A DNA stretch of 64,000 nt from Liolophura sinensis. Its lineage: Eukaryota; Mollusca; Polyplacophora; Chitonida; Chitonidae. Below the pieces are notes generated by a model, which saw nothing but the letters and a program-made list of their open reading frames with translations, did no database searches and was not told where the DNA came from. The position numbers and the translations under genes are program-made. The stretch is taken from NCBI RefSeq assembly GCF_032854445.1, contig NC_088301.1, positions 46,187,116-46,251,115 on the forward strand. The letters are read 5' to 3'. Position 1 is the stretch's first letter, and each line of letters begins with the position of its first letter. Shown here one piece after another: positions 15,201-28,089 of this stretch.

Positions 15201-18200
15201 GCAATCAGTCATCGCCTTGGACAATAAGTTCCACCACTATCACTGTGGTGACAAGAAGCAGTTGATGCTCATTTGTTCAGTCTAACATTTGTTGACCGCC
15301 ACTTGTCTTCCACCAATATGGTGGTGTCCATATCTCTACATCATGTGTGTGAAAATTTGCCAGTAAAATACAGCCATAGTAAAAGTGAAATATTCTTGAG
15401 TTTGACATTAAGCAAGGATCAAAGTATATAAATAAATAAATATGTCAACAAACAGTTATGTTATTATGCTGCTGTAAATGAACATCTACAGGGACTGACA
15501 AAATTTAGTTCAGATCCCCTGAAAACTGCAAAATCATTTTTCACAAATATTACATTTGACTTGATGTATTCATTTTTCAAGCATGCTATATTATACATCT
15601 ACTTATGTGGTGGCATTCACAATATGTCATGTACTCTATGGAGAGAGATATTATAGTCCATATGCATACAAGATATTGTAATTCACTGCAAGCATGATTT
15701 GTGGCCAAACTTTAATGCTGTGTTTTAACCATGATTTCTTAATATTTTCTCTCACTAAGGCCTACAAACTGGTATTTATACTGCTAAGGAACCATTTTAT
15801 GGACTGAACAGAGGCAGTAATGATGGATGTGCTTTGTCTGCCACAAAATTGTTGTTCAGGAGATGCCACATGTTGGTCTGAAGCAGAACAAAAGTTTGCC
15901 TGAAAGCAAGCATTGGATGATTGCTAGACCACAAAGTGACACTCATAAGGGTGTATTTTCCATTTCTTGTCGACCATTTCGAAGCCTTGGGGGTAATGAG
16001 ATTTTTCAGCAGATATTTCCCCTGTGTAACATTACAAGCTTTTTAATCTACTGAAAGCCACAATGATCATATACTACAATATTTTCTATGCCACTTGTGA
16101 ATGTGGTTTTCATGTGCCATTATAATTCATATTGTTACTATGAGTGCCTGCTGAATTGTTCTGCTTGCACCGTAAACTCTGAGTTATCAAATAATTTATG
16201 AAATGTAATATTTTTTGAACTCTGCTTTTACTTGATAGTATATATTAGGGTGAAAACAATGGAAACTAAGACAGTACTGACAACAAATATGCATAAACTG
16301 GCATTGTAGTGATAAGAATAGCAAATATTTTTTTATTTTTCTGCGTTATTAGCTTAAATATAGCATCATTTTACATGGCTATCATGTTTAATAAATCCTT
16401 AAGTTAAATTTTAGATACTCTGAGCAGATTAAGGATGGTAGTATGGGATGTACTGGTGTTGTGCCACTGAGAACTTTATTCCTGGTTTGTACTACAGTTA
16501 TTAATATGTTATCCTTTTCACTCGAAAAGTGGGAAAACAGTTGATAGTTGTTTGATGAAATACAGAAATAATGAAATCTATTCTTGAAATATCATTGTTT
16601 TATAATCAGTAACATTTAATTTGGTGTGTCAATTCTCTGCAAATATAACTACAACTGTTCAAAGTATAAACTAAGCACTGTTTAAAGATCTTTTGAGATA
16701 GCTTGTATGTTCAAATTAGAGGCACTGTGTTATTTTTTCAAAGATCTTCAGTGCATTTTGTCATGTATTGTTTACCAGCATTATGTTCACATATATGCAC
16801 GTCCTGTCTGATACATATCTTTTGTGGAGTGAACTGAATTATTGATATTATGTTAGAACAAAGCTGTTGGCTTCAATATTATGATTGCATAGTTACCCTT
16901 TTGTGCTTTAACTCTGGAGCATTGCTATCTGAAGCTGGCAGGTTTTCCCATAATCCTCTGTGTCTCTTGGAAAGGGGCCAGTATAATTCTGGTCAGTGAA
17001 CCACATTGCACTATAAGGGATATGAAAGCATCAAAAACTTTCTGATCATTAGCAACTCATAAGAGTTGTCAATACAAGATGTTTGGAAGCTCAAATATCT
17101 ACTAATTAAGTGATAACAATGTTTGATAATTGATAACTCTTTTGATTTGATGTTGAAATATTTTAGGGGTTTAGTTTTTGGTGAAGTTTGTGGTATTGAT
17201 TAGTATGTGCATGTATATTCTTCAAGATCGTTCTAAGATACATATTAGTGGTTGATGATGTACTTCATGTTTGTGTGGCATGTATGCAATCCAATGTAAC
17301 ATTTGGTCATCAAATCAAATCATTTGTAAATCAAATCTTCTGTAGTACATGAATGCTGTTACACCCCAATATTAAATGAGCTTTAGAAAAAAAAAAAGAT
17401 GTGGTGCAGTAATATATAATCAAGCTCAGCAGGTATTGGATTATGTGGAGCACTGATGCATTTACAACAGGACATTATATACCTGTAAGAGTTTGTCTCA
17501 GATTTATTTTCGTGATTAATTTTAAGGCATTGGCATATTTCCCAGCACACTCTGGGCTCTTGGTAGTGTTTTTCTTTCAGTGATATTACATCAAGATATA
17601 TCCCATTCATTGCGCTAAGTGAATCCAGTCGAGAGCGTCGTCCCAAATGGATTTGTCTGGTCAAGATAAACAATTGCTTTCAAGTGGTTTGACAGTCCTG
17701 CTCAACATTAATCTGTATTTTCGTTTGTCAGATGAATCACAAGAAACTCCATGAGAACTTTTCATTCTTCATTTGAAGATGAAGTTTGCCCATACCTCTG
17801 ATACCATTTGTTTAAAATGCCTCTTAAACAATAGATACATTAAGGTTACCAGTAGGGAATGGCTGGAAACAGTTTTTCGCCTCACGTCTTAGCTGGGCTA
17901 TCAATTTGGGACGGGTTTCTTCAGGCTAGAATTGGTGCCAGCTTTCTAAATGTATAAATTGCTCTTGCAGGGACTATGCTTGGGCATCACGTGGTGTCTG
18001 TCTCATTATGACAATAATTTCCCCACATAAAAGATGATGTAGGACCTAGGCTGGATTTGCGCTGCAAACTATTTCATGGCATGCCTCGTAAAGCTCTCCC
18101 ATCCAATTCCTTTGATAAACTCATGCCTCAAGAAAATCACATTAGGAAAGTTTGTGACTAAAGAATTTAAATATGAGATGCCTGGTCTAATTGGGTTGTG

Positions 18201-21200
18201 TTTTTTTTTTTTTTTTGAGTGCAGATGCAAAGCACACAAGATTCTTCTAAGTTTGTTAGAAAAAGTCGTTTCTGGCAGCTTTGACTGATTAATTGGAAGA
18301 GATGTTGCACTTCTGAGGAGATTTTTTTGTGCAAAGTGTGTTTGTGTGTGTGTCATTTTTGTGGCATCCTGTTTGCATGTAGTTGTTTTCAGGTGGCAAT
18401 GGAGACATGGGTTCACTAGCTACATGTATGTGTATGTAGCAGTTAACGTTACAGGAGCAATTATGTACTGGATAATATTCCTGTATATGTTGTATGCCTT
18501 CCATAGCAACCCTGTAACCATTCTACTGTTCATTGATATGAAAGCAGATTAGTTATGACTTTATTAAATCTGTTTCTACATGTATATAGTGATGTCTGAC
18601 AGCTTTAAAAATGTTCAAACGTGAATGGTTGTACGAATGTTATATGATGATCTGTTTGAACCTGTATATGGAGAATTTCTTGCACATGACATTATTTCAC
18701 ATTTTTCTTATATGGAGGATATACATGTTGTCTGTGTACATGTATATCCAGTGTCAACTCAACTCATCAAATCAACTCACATATATACATGTATATGTCG
18801 ATCTCTTGTATTATTTGTTTGTTCGTATGATGTCCATTAATTGTCATAAAATAATTTTCTATCCACCCATCCATCTGTATACTTTTTTATATTATGATTA
18901 TCTACATAATATCTACAGAAAAGCCTCTGTTAGCATTGAGATATTGGCTCACTTTTTTGCCTCTACATGTACCACTAGAGCCTAAGCCTATTGAAGGCAA
19001 ACTTTAAAATTTGCAGAATTGTGTACCCTTTTGGTTTTTCTGGTCAGCACCATATTTGAAGAGTGTTTGACTCAAAATCACCAAGCCTGATTCCATCATC
19101 TCTTGTTTTGTTTGCCATTAGGGGAATATCCTGGGATTTCAAAACTCGTGCTTTCATTTATACAATTTAGTTTGATATAGCTTGTATTGGTCTCATGTCT
19201 CATATTATTTTTATATGGAGCATTTATTGTATAGGGGGTATATATGTGGTGCCCTGAGATAAGTATCATATTAGTTGGAAATGCAAGAAATGGCTGCATA
19301 TGACAGCCAAGGTTAGTAAATACTCACCCACATGTGTGCAATTGATCAGTGTGTTAACTACATAGTAACATAAAACCCAGCGCAGTTGTAAGGATTTAGC
19401 AGAAATGTTAAAGACAATGCTCTATCTTTGTGGGATGAAGTTTTCCCTTCACTTGTGGGCTGTTGGGTATTAGCCATGGAAGATTAAGTCTCGTCTTTCA
19501 ACTAGCCACTCAGGAGAGATTTAGCCACTGGTCCTCTCATCTACAGCTTATTTATTCTGAATGATGTGGGTTGATAGGTTTTTAAAGAATCTTCTCGGAG
19601 CAGGTGAATAACATAATATCTCTCTCACATTTCAATAAATTACGCCACATGACTGTATCCCAGGCAGATCAAATTAATACCAGAAGGTTGAGAACACTGA
19701 GCTATGTGGGCTCTAACATTTTAATGACCCAAAAGTGGGCAGTGAAGCATTCCACATCTGTGCTGTCTGGATGAGCAGACAAGGTGCTGGGGTGTGGGTA
19801 ATGTTTAGAGGGACATGAATAGGAATAGAAGGCGTAAAGTGCTTTGGAAGAACCTCTGGGCAAGATTATGGCTGTTGCTGTTAACACAATATTATCCTCC
19901 AGCAGGAAGTATAAAAGGGCAAAAACTCCCGTTGGCTCCATTAAGCCGTGCCGCCCATGCTAACCAAGAAGCAGACATTCTCTAGCTGTGATCCTATTCT
20001 GCTAGTGTCTATATGCAAGCTTTACAAGGCCTGAGCACAAAGGCTTTATGTCTTCATGTTAAACTAAAATGGTTTTTCTTTGTGCGTTCATCGTGAATTT
20101 TTTCTAAGCAGCATATTTTCCCTATTCTATACCCTGTGGGTAAATATTTGTCCCTTGGTTATATGGCAACATCCCGGTGATATTTTTAGGTTGAGGCCTA
20201 GGTTAAGGTGTAGATATACCTATACCATGGACTCAAGTGCACATAAGAGCAAGCACTGTATATTTTTACCATGTTTGCACCAGTATGATTAAGGCCTTCA
20301 TCTGATGACAATGGTCATTCCATTAAGCTTAGGGTGATGTCATGAACATAAACAGTGCATATGAAACATAAGGTTTCAGAGTGGAGAAAAAGCCAGAGTG
20401 CAGCAACAACAGTGTGATAGTTGACAAATAGCTACTCGTAACAAGTGAAATCTAGCCACATTATAAACTGTTCATGTAAATTATTGCTTGAATAGTATAG
20501 CTATTAACCTGGAAGCTCCCTGGTATGGCTTAAGCAGGCTTAAGTAACAAAAATGCAGTGTTGTCAATTGTAATTTATTTGATGTCACTGGTGTAGAATG
20601 GCTCAAAATGCTATATTGTTATTAAATTTAAAGGCAGAGAAAACACTAATGTGAAGACTACGTCAGCTGAAAGACCACATCAGGTTTTTGCCACTTAAAT
20701 ACACAGATTGCTAGATTACATTATTCTGAATGCACATACGTGTAGACCTATGCACTTCCCAGATGGACCTTGAATCAATGATTTCAAGCACAAAATATGA
20801 ATGTGACATTGATTGGCTAACTGATACATATTCAGTTTTTGGTGGCTACTTGCATACGTGGATGATGATGTGTCGTGACTCACATTTGTTCATTTCCGTG
20901 GTTATCATATGCTTACCAGATTTCCAGTTTCCCAGTATGTGCTGTATTTATAGATTACATTTTGTTTCCGGGCTATTACTCCAGCTGTTTTTTTGCATAA
21001 GGTTTTAATTTTGGTAACCAGCTTGCTAGTTTCCTGATATCTACTGTATAGCTAGGCATGAACTTTTTGTGACCTGGCTATAACTTCAGTTCTTTCTCAT
21101 ACTTAATTTTAATTCTTAGTGGATACTTTGAAACAGAGGTGATGATGTTTTGTGCCTAATATTTGTCCATTTTCACTGTTGCCATCGTAACAACCTTGTC

Positions 21201-24200
21201 ATCCCTACATGCATGTATACACCTGTGCATAAACAGAAATGATTTTGTGTCTGGGCTACAACTCCAATTGTTTTAATTTTTTGTGAATACATAGATACAG
21301 ATTCCACTTGGGGGTAAAGCTCACCATAATGCTTCTGGTATTCTTTTATACATTTTAAAGAAATGAACAGGAGATGTTCACATGAACTCTCCTTATTACT
21401 TGGAAAAAAATGGTTTATAAAAAGCTCAAATAATGGAAAATTGATTGTTTTTATTTATTGCTGTGTAAGAGCTGTTGTGTTCTTTTATGTGGAATATGCA
21501 TCCACTTATTGCAAAAACTCTAAGTTTTACTCTATGCGTGTGACCTGCATGTAGGTGATCTGCATATAATTTAATTTGCTAGCAGTTCTCCTTGGAAAAC
21601 CAAGTTATCCAAATTATGAGATGTTTGAAATTTCGTGTAAACATATATGGGAGAAATAAAGTTGATTTATGATAAAGAAATGAAAAAATATTTCATCATG
21701 CAACATGTAAAGATAAATCTTGAAATATTTTGAAAGATGATTGATGTTCTTATATATCAGCATTTGATCATAGTCATGTTTAAAGGTTAACTGTCTCATA
21801 CTCACACCATGATAGTTATATATTTGAAATAAACAGTGTTTGAACCAAGAATTTAGGATAAGATGTGTGTAAATGTATGTAATATTTGTTTATCTGGTGA
21901 GCATATAATTTACCTAAAAATGATTGGTTGCAGGAATACAAAACACATGGGGCATCTGTTGAAGAAGTCAGAGGCAAAAATTTGGTCCACAAATTGGCAA
22001 AACAGATGGAAACAATGCTGCAGAAGAAGGTCAAGGCAGTCAAGGTAAATTCCTTTGAATGTGTATCTAGAATTAATAGAAATAAAGAAACCCTTTTTTG
22101 TTTCTTGTATGCTGAAGTCTTTCTGAAATTAAATTGCTATTATTTTTCTTCTTTTATATGTGGTGCCAAGTGGTGCCAAGTAATGGTGTATAGTGTAAGG
22201 AAATGTTTATAATGAATTCACTTACATATATGACAATACTTGCGAATCATTCTCTCCAATATCTGTGACTGGACGAATCTTTTCTTACAAGTAAATTCAC
22301 TAGAAAAAAAATATTAAAATATCATTTCTCCTCTCAGTGAATTTATGACTGAAATTAAGACTGACATTCTCGTCTGGCAATTACATTTAGTGCAGGTTTA
22401 TTATCAAAATTAACTTTAGCTCTTTTTATAGAATTTTAGAGTGGTGTGGGCCTAATGTGATCAAGTAAATTTCAATCAATTTTAGAACTTGTTGCAAAAA
22501 GATTCAATTATGCAACCATCTAACTGAGAGATTCAACAAATTAAGTTTATGGCATGCAGTAATGGCATGTACATATACCTTAGAGTTCCTGATTATATTA
22601 AGCGTAAACTGAAGTAAACTACACTAGAATGTAATCAACATTTTCCAGGTAAGTGTTGATGTGTTGACATTTGTAGCGTATCATTACAAGCACTATGCAG
22701 TAGTGGTGGGATTTTTTTGGATCAAGTATTTGTATGAACAAGCATTAACCATCCATATAGCCTTGAAGCTAAATTTGCCTGAGCCACTGGCATGACTCAT
22801 TAGGGTTTCCTTGGGAAGGATTTGTTGGATTACCTTTTTATGAAACTCATTTAGCACCCAGGAAATGCCCAGTGGCAAGATCCTTATCTGTGGTACCTTG
22901 TTAAGTTCAGGTAATTCCCAGACCCTCTTAAATATGGTGGAACATACCTGATGGGGAGGGATGCAATATATAAATGTCCTATATGCAAGGTCTCCTATGA
23001 ACTAAGAGAGTTTATAATTTGCATATAATTCATTGGAGCGCACTGAGCAATTTTTGCTTTTACCGTCACAAAATTTTTTTCTATAATATGTGTTCTGTAA
23101 GCTGTATGCAAATATGAAGTTTAGAACTGAGACCACAATGTCTCTATTCAGGAACGTTCAGAGAGAATATTTCGACCTCCATTTGAGGGCACAGTGGTAA
23201 AGTCAAATGTAGTACAGGGTAGAAGAATAACGGTGATAGACAGCTTAAATAAAACAAAAGACTGTGATAAAGTGTTGTGTGTTATTTCACTTTGTAACTG
23301 GATATACCCTTTATATTTTACCTCAACCTCAAGTATTAATGTATTTCTGTTGTGCAGAAATGTGATAATTGGTTAGAAATAAAGAAATGTCTTAACTGGT
23401 TATCTCACCCAACAAATTGTAAATTTCCGCGGGTAATTACCAATAACATTACTCCAAATTACCCCTGAACCATAGGTGCTGACCATTGTTACACTATTCT
23501 GTTACACAATGCCTGATGGATGCACTGACCACTACAGATTTAACCGTCAGACAGAACTGGGGTTAAATTTGTAGTCATCATTTTTGTTTGACTCTCAGAA
23601 ACATACTCCCTTCTGGAGTCATAAAAAGTACAAGCAGAGTGGAAATTGCCCAACAAGATGGATAGTACAAAGATCAGATCTATAGGTGATCACTGGGGAT
23701 TTAGTTTTCTGGCTGAGCACTGACAATTATGTAGGGGAAATCTCTGATAGCGCATAGTGCCGTATCCACAGCCTACCATTAATGTGACGTTTATTTGAAA
23801 GGAAGAGGTAATCAATAACTGGTGTCGCATCCGCGGTGTCTTCCCAAGACTAGAAATATAACATAAAATTGATCCTTCACGACGGTTCGAGTACCCTGAG
23901 TCTTATCCGTTTTGGTCGGCAGCTGTCTTTTATGGACCAAGATCCTGCCAACTTCCAATCTCCTCCTTCTAAGATTTTTTTATTCTTTTGTGTTCTTCTT
24001 AAACCACACATTGTAAGGGCTTCTGGTCTGTCCTTGGTTTTCTAAAGATTTCGGGTCAGCATGGTAAACCTCCGTTGAAGCACCTCCTGGACAGTAAGAA
24101 TGTGGGGCTAATATAGGTCCCTGTCCCACTTAGACTGGCCATTTTTTGATTTCATCTGCTTCTGGTCAAGCTCAAATAAGTTTTAGAAAAGTTTTTCTAT

Positions 24201-27200
24201 TTCACCTAAATCTCTCACATCTCACATGTCTGTTTGATGATTTGTCTCCTTATTGATATTGTCAGATATTTTCCAATCTGAACCAAACTGTCTTCCTTGA
24301 AGGCAGTGGGTAAGATTGAGTCAATTTTTTCATTGTTAAAGGTAACATATTGTGTAACTGTTACTTTAAACTTTTTTTGTTTTCAGAAATTGGCTGATGC
24401 TGCAGAAAAAGCAATTTTAACCCATAAAAATGACTCCGGTGTTCAGGTATGTTTATGATTTGATTATAGAGGAGAATTTGTTACCCATCCTGTATTTATT
24501 TTATGCTTTAGTCAACTTAGGTATTAGTAATTGCAAAACAAATTGAAGTGAGAGCAAAGTTTCATTTACTTGAAACATTTGTCCTGACTTGTCATTATGA
24601 AGGATAAAAAGCTAAGGTCAGTATTAGCAGACTTCTGATTTCTAATAATACAACAAAATCTTGTATTGCACAAATCCAGACCAAAATTACAAGAAATATT
24701 AGATACATTCATAAGTGTGTAATCTTTCATTTTGTAAACCTTCACGTAATGGAACAGAAATCAGTCAGAGCTAATGTTTTATGTCCTCACATATTGTTCT
24801 GAGAAGCTGTATTGTAACAAACATCAACACTATGTGCATATAAACGTAGGAAACTTTCTATGATACCTGACAAAGGTCAGTGGTGTTCTGACAGCCGATG
24901 TTTGACAAAAAAAAACAAAAAACAATTTCACTAGGGCATTCATAGATATCTACATATTTATGTCATGCATGACTGACAGAAAAAATGTACATACAATACG
25001 AATATATGCCTTCAAAATGCATAATATTTATCTAGAACAGGACAGAAAGGGCAGTCATTTTTAGAATTTCTGGAAATACATTGTGTAAAACACAGTTAAG
25101 GCCTTAAATTTAATTACTTGTGTGGGCTTACACTGCAGAAGAGCTGCAGTTGGAGACCATCAGTTAAAGATGTTCACATTTGTGGGTGAGGAGGGGATGC
25201 AATATATACGTGTGGCTTTAAGTGGCTCATTAGGAGCTTTGCACAAACGAATGGTTAGGCTCTTTCTCCCATGGCATTATTGACTTTACTTTATCCATAC
25301 ACCATACCTATATTATTATAAATAAATTTAGTATGGTATTAAATACAAACCAAATAAAGAAGTGAGAAAATGCAATCTTGACTGTTACTGTTTACTATTA
25401 TATATTGTGCACCATTGGTTAAAGCTTTGGGAATAATCCTGTTCCAGGTTTATATGTACTGTTAATTATATTTAATGTTGTCTTTTTATTTCCTTGTTGT
25501 AGCAATATGACTATTTCAATGCCAAGAAACTTTTGCCTGATACAGTAGTGAAAACCTTAACGGGAGGAACCATGGATGCTTCCAAATACAGGTTCATCCA
25601 TCTTGATCAGCAGAAGGGTTTCCATGGCATTGCTGTCAACTTGTCTCTTAGTACAGTACATGTGCCTACTAATGTGTTTGACAAGTGTGAGTTGCTCAAT
25701 TTAATTTACCACAACATTTTTATTTAAATGTTGAAATCAGTTCACTAAACTAACTATAACTATCAAGTAATTCAATAGCCATGTGCTTTTTTTCTGCTTC
25801 TTAATATTGCTGTATTTCTGGAGTTCTCTAAGGTCACCTTGACCTCTGACTTTCTTAATAACCTTTAGCTTTATATGGTGGAACAAGTGGTTTCAGGTAT
25901 TCCCTCTAGCTCTACTGATTGCCCAACTGTCAGTGTGCATCAGCTGTTGCTTTCATTTGTCTTGAAAATATGTTTCTGACATTTGGGAAGCTTGGTTTAT
26001 TAATCCGTGGTAAGGCACTAAACACCTGCAGATGATAGAAAGGGGATTCCATATGATGCCTGTGGAACAGAAAAACTCTCTGCTGGTCCTAATCTTACCT
26101 TGACAGTCTGGCTTCACTAATGATTTCTGTCAAAAACAAACAGAGAGATTAATTTTCCATGTCCAGGGTTTTTTTATCTCGGGAGATAGTATAAGATTTT
26201 TTGTTTGCTCAGTAATTGGCAATATCACTCATCCTGGAAGCTTAGGACTTGGACAACACTGCTATGGTAAAACAAAAAATCATGCAGTGTTTCCTTCTGT
26301 GTGTTGGGGGATTTGCCAGCTCCGGATAATATTCACAATTTTGGCTCAGTGGTATTGATGTTAATATTTCTGCTATAAAAATATCACAACACAGTCACTT
26401 TATTTAAATTTTATTGTTTATCTTACAGCATCAGATGTTGTGAATGGAATTGCATGGTCTAGCCTTTTGGATAGACAGTTTGTAGAAAATACCAAAAATG
26501 ACTCGACATTGATGTGGCAGTATTTTGGGAGTTCAACAGGCTTCTTTCGAATTTATCCAGGTAAGCAAAGTTTAGATGATCACCTGTAATTGCCAGTAAC
26601 CTTGTGAACATATTAAGCATCCTAAATTTACATTTGGATATAGACATAAAAACTTTAAACTTAATTTTTTTGTTTTTCTCACAAATTTACATTTGCATAT
26701 AGACATAAAAATTTTAAACTTAATTTTTTTTGTTTTTCTCACACATGCAAGCCTGTTTTTACTCATAATGTTGATGTCTTTATAGTTTTTACAAATCATT
26801 GCTAACTGTTCTGGTTTGAAATGGAATTTGCAGTAGAATAGATCCAAAATTATATTTTTGCCAAAATCATCTAAAAAATTTGGAGCAAGGCTACAAAAAA
26901 GCACATTGTATCTCCGAAAATGTGCTGTTATTATCACAAAACTCACTTTCACAAAGATGCAAGCATAAGACATTACATTGCATTATTTTGTGGATCAGTA
27001 TAATTGTTTATACAGAGGTTGAATTAACCAGTGTTGTGTTTTTCAGGAATGATATGGCCCAGAAATAATAAAGATGGCAATGTGGACATGTTTGACTGTC
27101 GAGTCAGAGGATGGTAAGTTTGCTTTTGTTTTTAGATTTTTTGGAAAACAAATATGATTTTCACATTTAATATCAATAGTGACTCAAATTTGTTGATGCC

Positions 27201-28022
27201 ATTCAATGTAAAAAGGAAATATTATGTGATTTGTTTTTCATAATATGGAAATGTACGTGAACAATCAACTGGTGAATTCTAAGTTTGTCAGTAGTGTATT
27301 GCTCTGCCCTTAACAATATTTCAGTTATATATCTGCAGTCACTGAGCAGAACCTGGAGAATAAACAGTTTCTCTTTTCTGGTTCATGTATCACAAGACAT
27401 GCATTAGCTTAAAAAAGCTGAACATGAACATGGTACCTTATTGGTTAGAGCTTCTGATTTTTAAGTACTTAGCCATGCTAGCAATTAACCAGCATAATTT
27501 TGGGTGTTTTTGACTATTTATCACATTTTCATAGTTGATCCAAGTTGTGAGGTGTGAATAGTGAAGTACACGTAAGCTATGGGCTCATTATATATAGATG
27601 CATTTTACCATTTGATTGCTGATAAGATGGTGTTTGAAAAGTGGTTCTTTGTATGTGTGGGTGTGGAGTATCATTAGAAAAGATTTAGCCATGTAAATGA
27701 CTCAGTGACACATGTGCCTCCTACTAAAATAGCCTAACTCTAGCCATGCATTAACTTTTTATGTAAAGGTTTTGTGTGCACATTAAAGCATTACTTGGAC
27801 AAGAATTGTCTGACACGCATTATGGTTTGGTGGTTAGAGTGTTGGGACCTTAATTCACAGGCACTGGGTGTGCCGTTTCTGCAGGCTGTAAACTACAATA
27901 ATTACCAGCAAGTTGGGTTAATCCTATCTCAGCCTGGGGTTTCATTTATAAATAAATAAATGAGTTTTTTTCAGGAGATGCTTTGCAGATTTCATGTATG
28001 TGGGAAAAATCTTAATGAAAAG

Positions 28023-28089
<67 letters not shown>

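Larger units (their letters stand above)
285..21933 (+). other. CACNA2D3: Large first visible intron (21.6 kb)
   Basis: Lies between the donor gtaaat at 285 and the acceptor ttgcag at 21933. I see no coding exon in it. Recognisable content: MITE-like copies at 2003 and 10897, a SINE at 4078, SINE debris near 15181, a degenerate tandem repeat at 20843-21290, short A/T runs and many TACATGTA words. The small ORFs inside show no family resemblance. A long early intron is a plausible site for enhancers, but none can be identified by eye. Confidence 0.8.

Noticed and set aside
18611-18985. 124-residue + strand ORF in intron 1
   Set aside because: Low-complexity Tyr/His/Cys-rich translation of TACATGTA-rich intron sequence, with no family resemblance.
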